64,000 nt of DNA from Candidatus Obscuribacterales bacterium (GCA_019745415.1 JAIETF010000070.1:1-64000), one strand, 5' to 3'. Counted from the first letter of the stretch, positions 52,013 to 61,117 are shown. Translations and numbers: made by a program. The notes: generated by a model from the letters alone, not told the origin.

Positions 52013-53533
52013 TCAGTAGAAAATCGGCACAGACACCATAAGCGGTGAAACAAATCGATCAATGCAATCTGCTTCAGGCTTACCATTCAAAAGGCAAGAC
52101 TCGAAGATTCTTCTAAAGTTGGATTCTTGCCTCGCTTCATCTGAATGAAAGACATGCGCTCCCCGGGTCGAGCTATCTTCTCTTTCCTTCATACTCTGAC
52201 AGCATTTGGTACCTTTCTGCAGAACGCCGTTCAACTTATTTAGTTGCAAGTATAACGCCAGATATTTTCGACTAAGACCAGAGAAGAATCGCCGAATATT
52301 GAATTTGACATCCTCACTGAGTTTCTGAATGAGCTTTCCGTTTGCGCTTTGCGGGGAACAGATAGAACATCCATGATCGGAGCACTGAAACCATTCATGA
52401 AGGCGATCGCCTGCATCGGAAGCCGAGCGAGTTTCTGAACTGTCAGCTGCAGATCCGGCTCCGTCCCTGGCTCCGGCTCTATATCTATTTCCTTTACTTT
52501 TGTCGTCTTCATGGTTGAAGCCTTGGCTGCCATTTATACAATTGCTTTCGCTGCTAAGACCTACAGATCCCCCTGGCAATGAACGAACGAATCCAAAAAT
52601 CTCCAACTCAGATAATTCAGCCAGAACTTCATTTGCCTCAACTCCCAAAGCCTCAATGAGTGCATCAATCGTTTTTGGACCCTGTCGCAGCAAGTTCAGG
52701 AGCCTGTCTCTCAAGCTCACCATAGTATCAATTTCGATACCAATATCACCTAAGACATTAGACGAACCTATATCTGCAGCGCAATTAAGAGAAGAGACTT
52801 CGGAGCCTAACAATGACGACTCGTGCGACTGTGCCGACGAAAGAGAATCTGAAAATAGCGATATCGATAAATCGAAGGAACCGCTTTGTTTCGCTTTCCT
52901 GCTATCTCCCGTTGATTCTGTGCATTCCTCGGCGAACTCGGACTCCCTAGATTGGAATACAGAGCTTAGATAGTCTAGATACTCCTGTCGTTCCTCCATA
53001 CTAGGATGTGCTTTTCGAACGGAGCAAACACTGCGCTTGATAAACAGGTCGACGAAGTGGGCGGAACCAACCGTGGGGCCATTACTTGGCCAAGCCTCCT
53101 TTAGAACATGTAAAACATTCCAGTAGATCTCTAATGAGGTTGACTGTGATACTCCCACAATGAAACTAAACCACCTAGAGCTTACAATTGCCCCTCGTCC
53201 AAAAAACCAAAACGCTGCGTACCAAGCCCTAAGATTGGATATTCCCTCAAAGAAAGTACCGCTTGAAACCCAATTGATGGTGCCGCAAGGTGAACAAGCA
53301 TACCGCCTTAAGTCTGAGCATATTTGGTAGTCTCTGGATTGGCAAGACCGGCAGCTCAGAAAGTTTGAATCCTTCAGCGCAATATAGAGATCTTTGCGGC
53401 AAGCAGCTTCATCCCTAAATTTGCAACAAAACGATGACCAAGCTTCCTTCGCTCTAGCTCTCTCTGCAATAGATTTGCGCTTATAGAGATCAATACTCAG
53501 TAAAACTCGCAAATTATCGTGCTCTGGTAGCAT
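52013..53533 (-). CDS. IS1595-transposase-like protein with DprA-like winged helix, no visible catalytic core
   Basis: A 506-residue protein, probably intracellular. A zinc ribbon (Cys61, Cys64, Cys80, Cys83) and the next 60 residues (TINWVSSGTFFEGISNLRAWY, then FIVGVSQSTSLEIYWNVLHVL) match the N terminus of IS1595-group transposases. The expected DDE core is not visible: residues 150-265 are Ser-rich and low in structure. A DprA-like winged helix follows (about 272-330; LLRQGPKTIDALIEALGV and SLPGGSV), and near 405-440 NIRRFFSGLSRKYLALYLQLN resembles the transposase C terminus. A possible extra CxxC lies at 389-392. No terminal inverted repeats are seen. GAGGA is eight bases before the ATG. 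A domesticated transposase-derived DNA-binding protein is plausible. Confidence 0.6.
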   Translation of the reverse strand: MLPEHDNLRVLLSIDLYKRKSIAERARAKEAWSSFCCKFRDEAACRKDLYIALKDSNFLSCRSCQSRDYQICSDLRRYACSPCGTINWVSSGTFFEGISNLRAWYAAFWFFGRGAIVSSRWFSFIVGVSQSTSLEIYWNVLHVLKEAWPSNGPTVGSAHFVDLFIKRSVCSVRKAHPSMEERQEYLDYLSSVFQSRESEFAEECTESTGDSRKAKQSGSFDLSISLFSDSLSSAQSHESSLLGSEVSSLNCAADIGSSNVLGDIGIEIDTMVSLRDRLLNLLRQGPKTIDALIEALGVEANEVLAELSELEIFGFVRSLPGGSVGLSSESNCINGSQGFNHEDDKSKGNRYRAGARDGAGSAADSSETRSASDAGDRLHEWFQCSDHGCSICSPQSANGKLIQKLSEDVKFNIRRFFSGLSRKYLALYLQLNKLNGVLQKGTKCCQSMKEREDSSTRGAHVFHSDEARQESNFRRIFESCLLNGKPEADCIDRFVSPLMVSVPIFY

Positions 53534-53771
53534 CTTCGAATCCTCAGAAAACTATCTGTAATAGAAACGAAATTTGCGTTGAAAAAGTTCAATTTTGGGA
53601 GATTAGAATTTTCCGGTTAGATTTAATGCAATGCGAATAAGAAGACCGCTTGCAAAGAGCCCCATGCCCAGCAACAGTCAGGTTTTCTGGCATTCAAAAG
53701 AAAATTGCGCCAAGAAGAAGAAGAGTAATAGCGATATGCAACGCTATGAAAAAAGAAGAAAATCTCGAAGC

Positions 53772-54473
53772 TCACGATTCGGTCAAAAAGTTTACTGTAT
53801 TCCCGCCAGCAGCAATGCCAGCTTTCAGCCCCTTTACTGTCAAGGCTATAAGTTGCTCGGCACTTTCTCCTGACTCCAAACTCGCGCCTCCAACAGTTAC
53901 AGTACAGAAAATTGCTGTGTGACCTAAATCCACGCCGAGGTCCTCCATTCTTGTTCTAATTCGCTCAGCGGCAATCTCCGCTCCAGAGCGAGGAGTCTCT
54001 GGAAGTATTACACCAAAACTATCATCCCTACATCGACCTGCCACATCAACATCTCTAATGCAACTCAACAAAACCTTTCCACAAGCAAGCACCACAGCAT
54101 TCTCACCTTGCAAACCATGATTCTCCACCACACGGTCGAGCCTATCTATGGTCACAAAAAGAAGAGAAAGTGGTCTGTTATAGCGCCGAGCACGCCTAAC
54201 TTCATAATTCAACCGCTTGTAGAAGCTCCAAAAGTTATAGGAATTAAGATCAAGAAGAGCTCTTCTCTCTACTTCCTCATCAGTCAGGTTGGGATCTTCA
54301 ATAGAACGATCCGCAAATAGCTTGGTTTGTTCAGCTGGTAGTTCAAAATCAGCGTTCTCTGAAAGCTCCCATGGAAACTGATTGTTGCGAGCCCTCAATT
54401 CAGCCAGTCTGCGTTGAAACAGTCGCTCTCGTTCTTCCTTTTCAGAAAGCCTTTTTTGACGATTCTCAGACAT
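53772..54473 (-). CDS. Degenerate GGDEF-domain protein
   Basis: A 233-residue soluble protein. A charged, helical N terminus (residues 1-75) precedes a GGDEF-type domain (about 78-230): FYKRLNYEVRRARRYNRPLSL, TIDRLDRVVENHG, and CRDDSFGVILPET where the GGDEF signature should be. The motif reads Arg-Asp-Asp-Ser-Phe (149-153), so the Gly-Gly and Glu needed for GTP binding and cyclisation are lost, and no RxxD inhibitory site precedes it. Diguanylate cyclase activity is unlikely; binding of a nucleotide or protein is possible. AGGT lies six bases before the ATG. It lies between the transposase-like gene (238-base gap, no gene seen) and a lipoprotein gene. Confidence 0.7.
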   Translation of the reverse strand: MSENRQKRLSEKEERERLFQRRLAELRARNNQFPWELSENADFELPAEQTKLFADRSIEDPNLTDEEVERRALLDLNSYNFWSFYKRLNYEVRRARRYNRPLSLLFVTIDRLDRVVENHGLQGENAVVLACGKVLLSCIRDVDVAGRCRDDSFGVILPETPRSGAEIAAERIRTRMEDLGVDLGHTAIFCTVTVGGASLESGESAEQLIALTVKGLKAGIAAGGNTVNFLTES

Positions 54474-54525
54474 TTAGCTACCTGGCTCCAACAGTCGGAC
54501 CAATTATAATCCCAAACCTGTTATA

Positions 54526-55176
54526 TCAGCGCTCTGAAGATTTCGATTTCGACGAACCTGACCTTGACCCCTTTAACTGCCAGGCAAAAGAACTCTCTGT
54601 TCTTTCATCTTCCATATATTTAGAGACCATGTTCTGCTCAACATCGTGCGCCATAATCTGAGCAGAATCGAGTGCTGGACCAAACTTCTTCTCGACCGCT
54701 CTAAACACTAGTTCAGATGCATCCAAAAGCGATTCGTGAATCCAACAGACCTGATACTTCTCAGTTTCAGCGTTAAATTTTGAAGAGAGATCAGAATTCT
54801 CCCAATACTGCCTGGCAAATTCAGAGCGCTTCTTGTATGGAATATAAGTTGTGAGGGAACTGCTTAGATTTTGATTTTGACCCAACACAAAATCACGATA
54901 AGCAAGAGCAAACTGTGCCTTCTGGACAGGCGTGATAACTCTATACGGAGACTTGAAGAACCGAGGGTCTCGTCCACAAATCCAACCATCAGCAATAACA
55001 GCATCAGCCTCCTTAGCTATAGACTCAACCTCCTCAAGTTGAATATCTTGATAGAACTTTGCTGCACTATCATGCAAACTTCGGGCGTTCGGCGACATGG
55101 CTTCATCCTTAACCACGCAACCTGCCAAGATAAAGCATAAAAGACAAGACGTTACCAAGAGGTTTCTGTGGTTCAA
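54526..55176 (-). CDS. Predicted lipoprotein of unknown function
   Basis: About 216 residues. From a TTG at 55176, preceded by GGGGAG eight bases upstream, the protein reads NHRNLLVTSCLLCFILAGC, a short lipoprotein signal with lipobox LAGC. The mature part is helical and charged, with Arg/Lys and aromatic residues (RYRD/WENSDLS) and a Ser/Lys-rich tail (GSRSGSSKSKSSER). An ATG at 55314 with AGGA close upstream would add 46 residues and put the lipobox inside, which argues against it but does not exclude it. No family is recognised. Confidence 0.55.
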   Translation of the reverse strand: MNHRNLLVTSCLLCFILAGCVVKDEAMSPNARSLHDSAAKFYQDIQLEEVESIAKEADAVIADGWICGRDPRFFKSPYRVITPVQKAQFALAYRDFVLGQNQNLSSSLTTYIPYKKRSEFARQYWENSDLSSKFNAETEKYQVCWIHESLLDASELVFRAVEKKFGPALDSAQIMAHDVEQNMVSKYMEDERTESSFAWQLKGSRSGSSKSKSSER

Positions 55177-55373
55177 AAATCTTTCTCCCCGGCATGAAAC
55201 CGCGCTGTGCGCCGAAAAGCGCCCAGTGCTTGACAAGACCAATTGCTTGATGCCATTCCCCAAAAAGAAAATCGCCAAATCGCCTTCGTCATTCTCCCGC
55301 TCAATAGTTTTCATAGCGTCCTAATCAATGCCCAACACTTTGCTTTCTCAATTATCGAACAGTTGAGGCTAGT

Positions 55374-55409
55374 TAGCGAATTTTCGCAAATTAGCTAATT
55401 TTCGCAAAT
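55374..55409. repeat. Two 18-bp tandem repeats, each near-palindromic
   Basis: TAGCGAATTTTCGCAAAT at 55374-55391 and TAGCTAATTTTCGCAAAT at 55392-55409 differ at one base. The first contains GCGAA-TT-TTCGC, a perfect inverted repeat, so a protein-binding site is possible as well as slippage. Confidence 0.6.
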
Positions 55410-55700
55410 TAAGGAATACAGAAATCTTGCCACGGAATCGGAAGCTTCAAAGCCAAGCTCAGCCAAAAGCAGATGAGCAGCTACTCAACCCTAAACGTAG
55501 GCAGAAAGAATAGCAGCAAGCGCAAAGCCCTAGGATGCAAAGGTAACAGCTAAAGCGTTCACCAAGGCTAAAGTGCTGACTGCAAAGGGCTTTAGAGCCA
55601 ACAAGCACAAGTCTTTAGGACAAACAAATGATAAAATTAGGGCTTTAGAAAGCATATTGTTTGAGAAATGCCAGTTAGAGCCGACTGAAACAAGGAACTA

Positions 55701-55764
55701 GCTGAGTACCAAAATCGCTGAGTACTAGAATCGATGGGTCCTTAAATTGCTAAGTCCTATATTA
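55701..55764. repeat. Four 16-bp degenerate tandem repeats
   Basis: GCTGAGTACCAAAATC at 55701-55716, GCTGAGTACTAGAATC at 55717, GATGGGTCCTTAAATT at 55733 and GCTAAGTCCTATATTA at 55749-55764. Similarity drops from the first pair to the last, as expected of an ageing array. Confidence 0.6.
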
Positions 55765-55931
55765 GCCGGCAATTTAGCAACAAATAAGCTCGATTTCGCA
55801 ATGAACCACGAGAGAAAGAAGAGAAGTAAAGAGACATTTGGCATGAAAAGCCAATAGAGACAAATAGTTACTGCCAGTTCAATAGACAGTTCACTGATAA
55901 AGATCGAGAGCCGTTGTCGCCGGGGAAAGAT

Positions 55932-57143
55932 ATGCCGAAAAGAGATAATCCGAATCTAGAGAGATCTTCCAAGTCTGCAAAGAAGAATCAGAACGAGAAA
56001 AATACTGGCAAAGGTTCAATGAAAGATAGCCTACCGCCCCCGGTTAGCTCGAACCCAACTAGTGCGAGCGAAAGTAGAGAATCATCAAACACGCTAAATC
56101 CTCTTGGTTCATTTTCAGAAGAGCAAATGCAAGACTGGCAGTACAGGCCGGGACAATGCGTGATGTGCAAAGTGGAAGGGCTTGAGCCGGGTGGATACAC
56201 AGCAACCATTCAGAGCAGCGTTCCACCTTCGGAGCATGATCAACATCAGCAAGGAAAGCCAAGGTTATCAGCCTTCCTACCTAGCACCGAGACTTTGAAG
56301 ATTGGACAGACCGTACCGGCTACTTTTGTTTGTATGCATAATAATCGAGCCCTGATGACCTTTGCCTTCATGCTGGGAACGACAGAGCGCATTCAGTTGT
56401 CTACGGCGCCAGACGAAGAAAACGCCTTCTCTATCTGGGTCGACAGCTACCCTTCATCGCAGAAGGCGCGCCGCGCTGTAGATTTGATTATGCCCTCGGT
56501 CTCAGGCAAACTTTTCAGAGAACTAAAGTGTGCCCCTGAAACTACAGGCACCCTTTTGCAAGAGCTGGAACTAGCTAACTTTACTGGTTGCATCAAAGCT
56601 AGAAATGAAGAACAGAAATCACGCAGCGCCATGCTCATTTTGGACGGAAGAATTGCTGGAGCAATCTACGGCAGGAAAGACGCCCATGAAACTTTTCCAG
56701 TAGAGGCGGCTATCAAACTTATCAGAGAAGATCTTCTTGATGGAGAGACTTTCTTGCAAGTTTACGAATTGCCGAAAGAAGCAGTTTATTGCATGGCTTC
56801 TCTTTTCTTGGGTTGTCCAATCATGCTTGAAGGCGGCACGCTTGCCGACAAGTTCGAAACTACACTTATGTCAATGAATTTAGCTGGAGAAACCGGCTGC
56901 TTTACCTATTCAAAAGACGGAATGCATACCGACAGCCTTATTTTCATACATGAAGGCAAACTAATTGCCGGCTATGAAATAGCAGAACAGAAATACATTG
57001 ACCAAACTGATGCGATCGTAGATTCGCTCAAGACTTCGGAATCTGGTCAATTAGAAGCTCATCTATTGCCGACACAACTAATGTCTTCGGCGGTGAAATT
57101 CGGATACAAACTAGGACAGAGCAATACTCAAGGGAACAACTGA
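55932..57143 (+). CDS. S1-like plus PATAN/DUF4388-like protein
   Basis: A 403-residue soluble protein. A Lys/Ser/Asn-rich, probably disordered N terminus (residues 1-60) is followed by an S1/OB-like stretch (about 70-145; RPGQCVMCKVEGLEPGGYTAT, FLPSTETLKIGQTVPAT) and two related domains (190-300 and 305-395) with the LLQELELANFTGCI, MLILDGRIAGAIYG and TLMSMNLAGETGCFTYS, LIFIHEGKLIAGYE patterns of DUF4388/PATAN domains. Those domains occur in bacterial signalling proteins of uncertain role. ATG at 55932 has GGGGA six bases upstream; TTG at 55914 is rejected. It lies ten bases before the FadB-type gene and may be co-transcribed. Confidence 0.6.
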   Translation: MPKRDNPNLERSSKSAKKNQNEKNTGKGSMKDSLPPPVSSNPTSASESRESSNTLNPLGSFSEEQMQDWQYRPGQCVMCKVEGLEPGGYTATIQSSVPPSEHDQHQQGKPRLSAFLPSTETLKIGQTVPATFVCMHNNRALMTFAFMLGTTERIQLSTAPDEENAFSIWVDSYPSSQKARRAVDLIMPSVSGKLFRELKCAPETTGTLLQELELANFTGCIKARNEEQKSRSAMLILDGRIAGAIYGRKDAHETFPVEAAIKLIREDLLDGETFLQVYELPKEAVYCMASLFLGCPIMLEGGTLADKFETTLMSMNLAGETGCFTYSKDGMHTDSLIFIHEGKLIAGYEIAEQKYIDQTDAIVDSLKTSESGQLEAHLLPTQLMSSAVKFGYKLGQSNTQGNN

Positions 57144-57153
57144 GTCTAGACAA

Positions 57154-59307
57154 ATGCATAAGCAGACAGGCAGCCACACCATCGAAACCGACAAACAATT
57201 TCTTACACCAGAACAGCCTATTGAGCTGGATGATTTTCTGGTCGAGCTCGATCATGAAGGAATTGCCTACCTTTGGTTTAGCCGCCAGCAAGGTGCCAAC
57301 GTTCTAGGCAGAGCAACACTTGATCAATTGCGAATGATACTTGCAAAGTTGAAATCAAACGCAGCCGTTAAGGGCGTTATCGTTGGCTCGAAGAAAGACG
57401 ACCACTTTGTATTTGGTGCCGACCTGCATGAAATTTTGCACTTTGCCGATGAGACCGCCGCTCTCAAGCTTGCCGCAGATGGGCAGCAAGTTTTTAATGA
57501 TCTTGCCGAGCTTGGCGTTCCGACTCTTTCGATGATTCATGGTCCCTGTCTAGGCGGTGGTCTAGAAGCGGCGCTCGCCACCAGCTATCGTCTCGCCAGT
57601 AATGCACCAGAGACTCTGCTGGGATTTCTGGAAGTCAAACTTGGTCTGATTCCTGGTTTGGGTGGCACCCAACGGCTCCCCCGTCTTATCAATCTCAGAT
57701 CAGCCCTGGACCTAATTCTCACATCATCGACCATTAGCGCCCAAGAAGCACTAGATTTAGGCATTATCGATGCAGTAACAAGCAGAGAAGAATTGCTGGA
57801 AAGAGCAAAGAGCAAACTGAAAGAATTGATAGATGGTGAGGCACCACCGAGAGTGGCACCGCAAGAGAAGCCGGAAACCGTCAAAAAGCTTTTTGCCACC
57901 ATGGAGAGATCCTTCCGTATCAGGTTTAAGAACCATTACCCGGCGCCGTTCAAGGCATTGGAATCGGTTCGGAAAGCTTTGGAACTGGACTTAAGAGAAG
58001 GACTTGATTATGAAGCCAGATCCTTTGCGGGGCTAGCGGCCGGCACAACTTCGCGTAATCTAATTCAGATATTCTTTTCGCAAGATTTCATAACACGCTC
58101 GGCAGAGCGCAGTGCCGCCAAATTTTGTCCGAAACCGCCGAAAAAGTTAGGTGTTATCGGCACTGGAGTGATGGCCACCGAGATAGTCAGAGTCTGGTTG
58201 CAAAATATTCCAGAGGCTGAAATTTTTGCTAAAGCCAGCAACGAAGAGAGGGCAATTGAATTCAGACAACATTTTGCCGACTATGACAATGTCAAAGTAG
58301 CCAGCGAAATGTCAATCTTGAAAGACTGCGAGATGGTAATTGAAGCCATTGTCGAAGACATAGAGAAAAAGCAGAAAGTGCTGGCGGAACTGGAATCTCA
58401 CGTTTCAAAAGAATGCGTAATCGCGACTAATACATCATCTCTTGAGCTCTTGAATCTTGGTCAAGAACTAACTAAGACTGACCGCTTCGTTGGCACACAT
58501 TTTTTCTATCCAGTCGACAAAATGCAGTTGGTAGAGGTCGTAAGCCATCCGAACACGACGCCCCGCACATCAGCTTGCGCCATGTCTTTACTTGGCTCGA
58601 TGAAGAAAACACCATTGAGCGTCAAAGACAGCCCTGGCTTTCTTGTCAATCGCCTTCTCACTGTCTATCTGATGGAAATGGGCCGACTTTGGCAGAATGG
58701 CTTTTCTCTGCAGCAACTAGAAGATGCCGCCGTTCGTTTCGGCTTTCCCATGGGGCCATTTACATTGATAGACGAACTAGGGCTAAATCTCTGTTTTTCA
58801 GTGGCCCACGAACTAAGCCGAAACTTTGGCGAAAGATTCAAGGCGCCCCAATCGATGTTCAAAGTCTGGGAAGTTGGTCATGCCGGCAAAGTGGACGGGA
58901 AGGGCTTCTTTCTATGGGATAAGAGCGGCAAGAAACTGGGACCATGTCCAGAAGTTTTGTTCGAACACGACATCAAAAACGAAGCCGTTAAATTGAGCCA
59001 GACCGAATTAGACGAATTGCAGCGAAGCTTCCTTATGCCGATGCTTGATGAAGCGGCTCGCTGCTTGGAAGAGAAGGTAGTGAGAAAGCCTCGGGAAATC
59101 GACCTTTCCATGGTGATCGGCACTGGATTTCCAGCCTTCACCGGCGGACCTCTGCGCTATGCCGACCATTTGGGCATAGCAGAAGTGCTCAAGTCGATTG
59201 AAACAGTTTACGCTCGCACCGCTTTCAACCTTGAAAGGCGCCCCTGCGAATTACTCTATTCAATGAATGATTCGGGAAGGCGCTTTTACTCATCGGGCAA
59301 CTCCTAA
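57154..59307 (+). CDS. FadB-type fused enoyl-CoA hydratase/3-hydroxyacyl-CoA dehydrogenase
   Basis: Bifunctional fatty-acid beta-oxidation enzyme. The N-terminal crotonase domain (about residues 22-215) keeps both catalytic Glu positions, in LGGGLEAALATSYRL and GFLEVKLGLIPGLGGTQ. The 3-hydroxyacyl-CoA dehydrogenase begins with the NAD-binding LGVIGTGVMATEIVRVW (about 330) and includes TDRFVGTHFFYPVDKMQLVEVV (key FVGTHFFYP) and DSPGFLVNRLL. Length (717) matches FadB/FadJ. The matching thiolase (fadA) is not adjacent. The ATG at 57154 has a weak ribosome binding site and lies ten bases after the preceding stop. Physiological substrates may be fatty acids or acetoacetyl-CoA-type intermediates. 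Confidence 0.92.
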   Translation: MHKQTGSHTIETDKQFLTPEQPIELDDFLVELDHEGIAYLWFSRQQGANVLGRATLDQLRMILAKLKSNAAVKGVIVGSKKDDHFVFGADLHEILHFADETAALKLAADGQQVFNDLAELGVPTLSMIHGPCLGGGLEAALATSYRLASNAPETLLGFLEVKLGLIPGLGGTQRLPRLINLRSALDLILTSSTISAQEALDLGIIDAVTSREELLERAKSKLKELIDGEAPPRVAPQEKPETVKKLFATMERSFRIRFKNHYPAPFKALESVRKALELDLREGLDYEARSFAGLAAGTTSRNLIQIFFSQDFITRSAERSAAKFCPKPPKKLGVIGTGVMATEIVRVWLQNIPEAEIFAKASNEERAIEFRQHFADYDNVKVASEMSILKDCEMVIEAIVEDIEKKQKVLAELESHVSKECVIATNTSSLELLNLGQELTKTDRFVGTHFFYPVDKMQLVEVVSHPNTTPRTSACAMSLLGSMKKTPLSVKDSPGFLVNRLLTVYLMEMGRLWQNGFSLQQLEDAAVRFGFPMGPFTLIDELGLNLCFSVAHELSRNFGERFKAPQSMFKVWEVGHAGKVDGKGFFLWDKSGKKLGPCPEVLFEHDIKNEAVKLSQTELDELQRSFLMPMLDEAARCLEEKVVRKPREIDLSMVIGTGFPAFTGGPLRYADHLGIAEVLKSIETVYARTAFNLERRPCELLYSMNDSGRRFYSSGNS

Positions 59308-59464
59308 AGCAGGCGACCATCGTATTTTCCGCAAAGATTAGCTGAAAAAAATTTGACATTGTCTTAAGCTGGCTTTACCTTCAATTGTATAGAAATCTAA
59401 AGGAAACCTATAGACAGCTCTCGATTCTGCGACGAGTAGAAGAAGAGCTTGCCAAACTGTTCAG

Positions 59465-59938
59465 TTGTTCTTCAAAGACTCAGCTAAACGGAGAGGCGCT
59501 GCTAGTTTACGGTCGAAAATTCGCGAGGCTAAATCGGTTTCGCTGATTGCACCGCCCCCATCCCCAGACCAAATGTTAAACCAGCATGATACCGAGCCTG
59601 CCTCGTTGTCAGTACAAAGACAGGTGCCGCCTATGGAAGAAATTATTTGCATGTGCTCTATTCCGGTAATCTACGCCATGTCGTTCGGACTAGGACGACT
59701 AGTGGACAATGTACTTGAAACTCGCTGGCCGACTGACTTTTAAGCGAAAGACGCCAGAAATCATTTAAATTTCAAGACACCAAATGGACTTGGACTGTCT
59801 ATCTAGTCTGGCTTGGCTGCCTTAGTGTGGGCGCTCTCTGCCAAGCCATATTCACCGTGATTAGAGGTACCTATTCAGCTCATATCTTCACTACAATTTT
59901 TCCGTTCTGTTTGTTCGACTCCATATAGTCTTGGGCAG
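59465..59938 (+). pseudogene. Probable frameshifted small membrane-protein gene
   Basis: The 572-bp gap 59308-59879 holds a TTG frame (59465-59743) ending VLETRWPTDF. Removing one T near 59741 and one near 59766, both in T runs, joins it to KFQDTKWTWTVYLVW and GCLSVGALCQAIFTVIRG, a clear membrane-like segment that runs to a stop near 59938. Either the gene is decayed or the two T-run changes are sequencing errors. The start and the protein family are unknown, and no second copy is visible for comparison. Confidence 0.35.
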
Positions 59939-60917
59939 CAGCTATATCGTTAAAGTCAAAAACACTATCAATGCGAGGTTTAAACATCCCTTCGGCAATC
60001 CCAGTCAAGACATACTCTTTGCCTAAGGAAAAGCGCTTATCATCATGCGTAATCTGAAACATCGTATAGCCTGAAATCTTGAGCCCACGCTTGAGCGATA
60101 ACTGCAGGGGGAAGTTTGTCGTAGCCAAAGAAAGAGCACCATAAATGAAGATCTGCCCCTCATAAGCGCAAGACTTCGCAAGTGCCAGCAAAAACGGTCC
60201 GGCGACGGCATCAAAGATGATGTCGGCTCCCTTACCGTTTGTTATCTTTTGCACCGCAGCCACCAAATTCTCCTCTTCAGTGACAATTACATAATCGGCA
60301 CCGGCATCCAGTAAAGCTTGTTTCTTCGCCGCGGTCCGTGTAGTAGCAATAGAAAATGCCCCTTCTCTCTTGACTATTTCCAGAGCAGCATAACCAACTG
60401 AACTTGAGGCTGCCGTAACTAAGACGTACTGACCAGCTGACACCGCCCCCAGTGCCTTGATTGCACCATAAGCAGTCAGATAAGGCATCCATATCGACGC
60501 CCCAGCTTCATCACTGAGAACTTGCGGACATTTTTCCACATAGCGGGCTGGAACGACAGCCCACTCGCCATACACACCATGCTTTGTCTGCGAAAAGCCA
60601 GGAATTGTGCTAACTCTATCGCCGGGAGACAAGGAGGGAAAAGAACTTTTGACGGCACTACCGCAAGCAACCAGAGTGCCGCAGGCCTCATAGCCGATTC
60701 TAGAAGGAAAGGTATTTCGCTCAAGGTATAGACCTTGACGAAAGAGCACTTCAGCGCGGTTGAGACCAATCGTGCTTACCTTAATAAGCACTTCGTCCTC
60801 ACTCAGGACTGGCGGCACAGCCTCTTCAAGTTTAAGGACAGACGATGGACCATTCTCGTAAATCCTCACTATTCGCCCAGAGCAGTATGGATCTGAGCCT
60901 AAAGTAGTACTAGACAA
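59880..60917 (-). CDS. Zinc-free quinone oxidoreductase-type MDR protein
   Basis: A 345-residue NAD(P)H-dependent oxidoreductase of the medium-chain dehydrogenase superfamily. The N-terminal catalytic region shows VLIKVSTIGLNRAEVLFRQGLY, GYEACGTLVACG and GDRVSTIPGF; the cofactor fold has YVLVTAASSSVGYAALEIVKREG and DYVIVTEEENLVAAV. Zinc-ligand Cys/His positions of alcohol dehydrogenases are not kept, which fits the quinone-oxidoreductase branch. The start is put at the TTG at 60917, seven bases after AGGGGA, rather than at the in-frame GTG at 60992. Substrate unknown. Confidence 0.82.
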   Translation of the reverse strand: MSSTTLGSDPYCSGRIVRIYENGPSSVLKLEEAVPPVLSEDEVLIKVSTIGLNRAEVLFRQGLYLERNTFPSRIGYEACGTLVACGSAVKSSFPSLSPGDRVSTIPGFSQTKHGVYGEWAVVPARYVEKCPQVLSDEAGASIWMPYLTAYGAIKALGAVSAGQYVLVTAASSSVGYAALEIVKREGAFSIATTRTAAKKQALLDAGADYVIVTEEENLVAAVQKITNGKGADIIFDAVAGPFLLALAKSCAYEGQIFIYGALSLATTNFPLQLSLKRGLKISGYTMFQITHDDKRFSLGKEYVLTGIAEGMFKPRIDSVFDFNDIAAAQDYMESNKQNGKIVVKI

Positions 60918-61117
60918 AACTTTTCCCCTTTGAGACCAGCAAATGCCGGCACAGTAAAGATCACCTAGTCGCCCAGGCGTCGCCAAAAGCACACCAAAGA
61001 TCTAAGCGAAAATCTCAGTAATGACCCCAGCAAAGCTCTAAAATAACCTCTCAGCGTTTCAATCGCATTAAATTGACGAATGAAACCATTCAAACAACTA
61101 TCTGGAGCTCATTGGCA

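Larger units (their letters stand above)
55177..55931. other. Long repeat-containing intergenic region, about 755 bp
   Basis: Divergent-gene upstream region with no convincing coding frame beyond 55324. It contains two tandem-repeat arrays (55374 and 55701), a repeated GGGCTTTAGA at 55590 and 55642 regions, and AT-rich stretches. Promoters for the genes on either side must lie here, but I cannot fix them. Confidence 0.45.

Noticed and set aside
52013..53533. Intact insertion sequence
   Set aside because: No terminal inverted repeats or target duplication are seen, and the DDE catalytic region is missing.
53631..53922. Two plus-strand frames of 80 and 90 codons
   Set aside because: They overlap each other and the end of the GGDEF gene, and no ribosome binding site or motif supports them.
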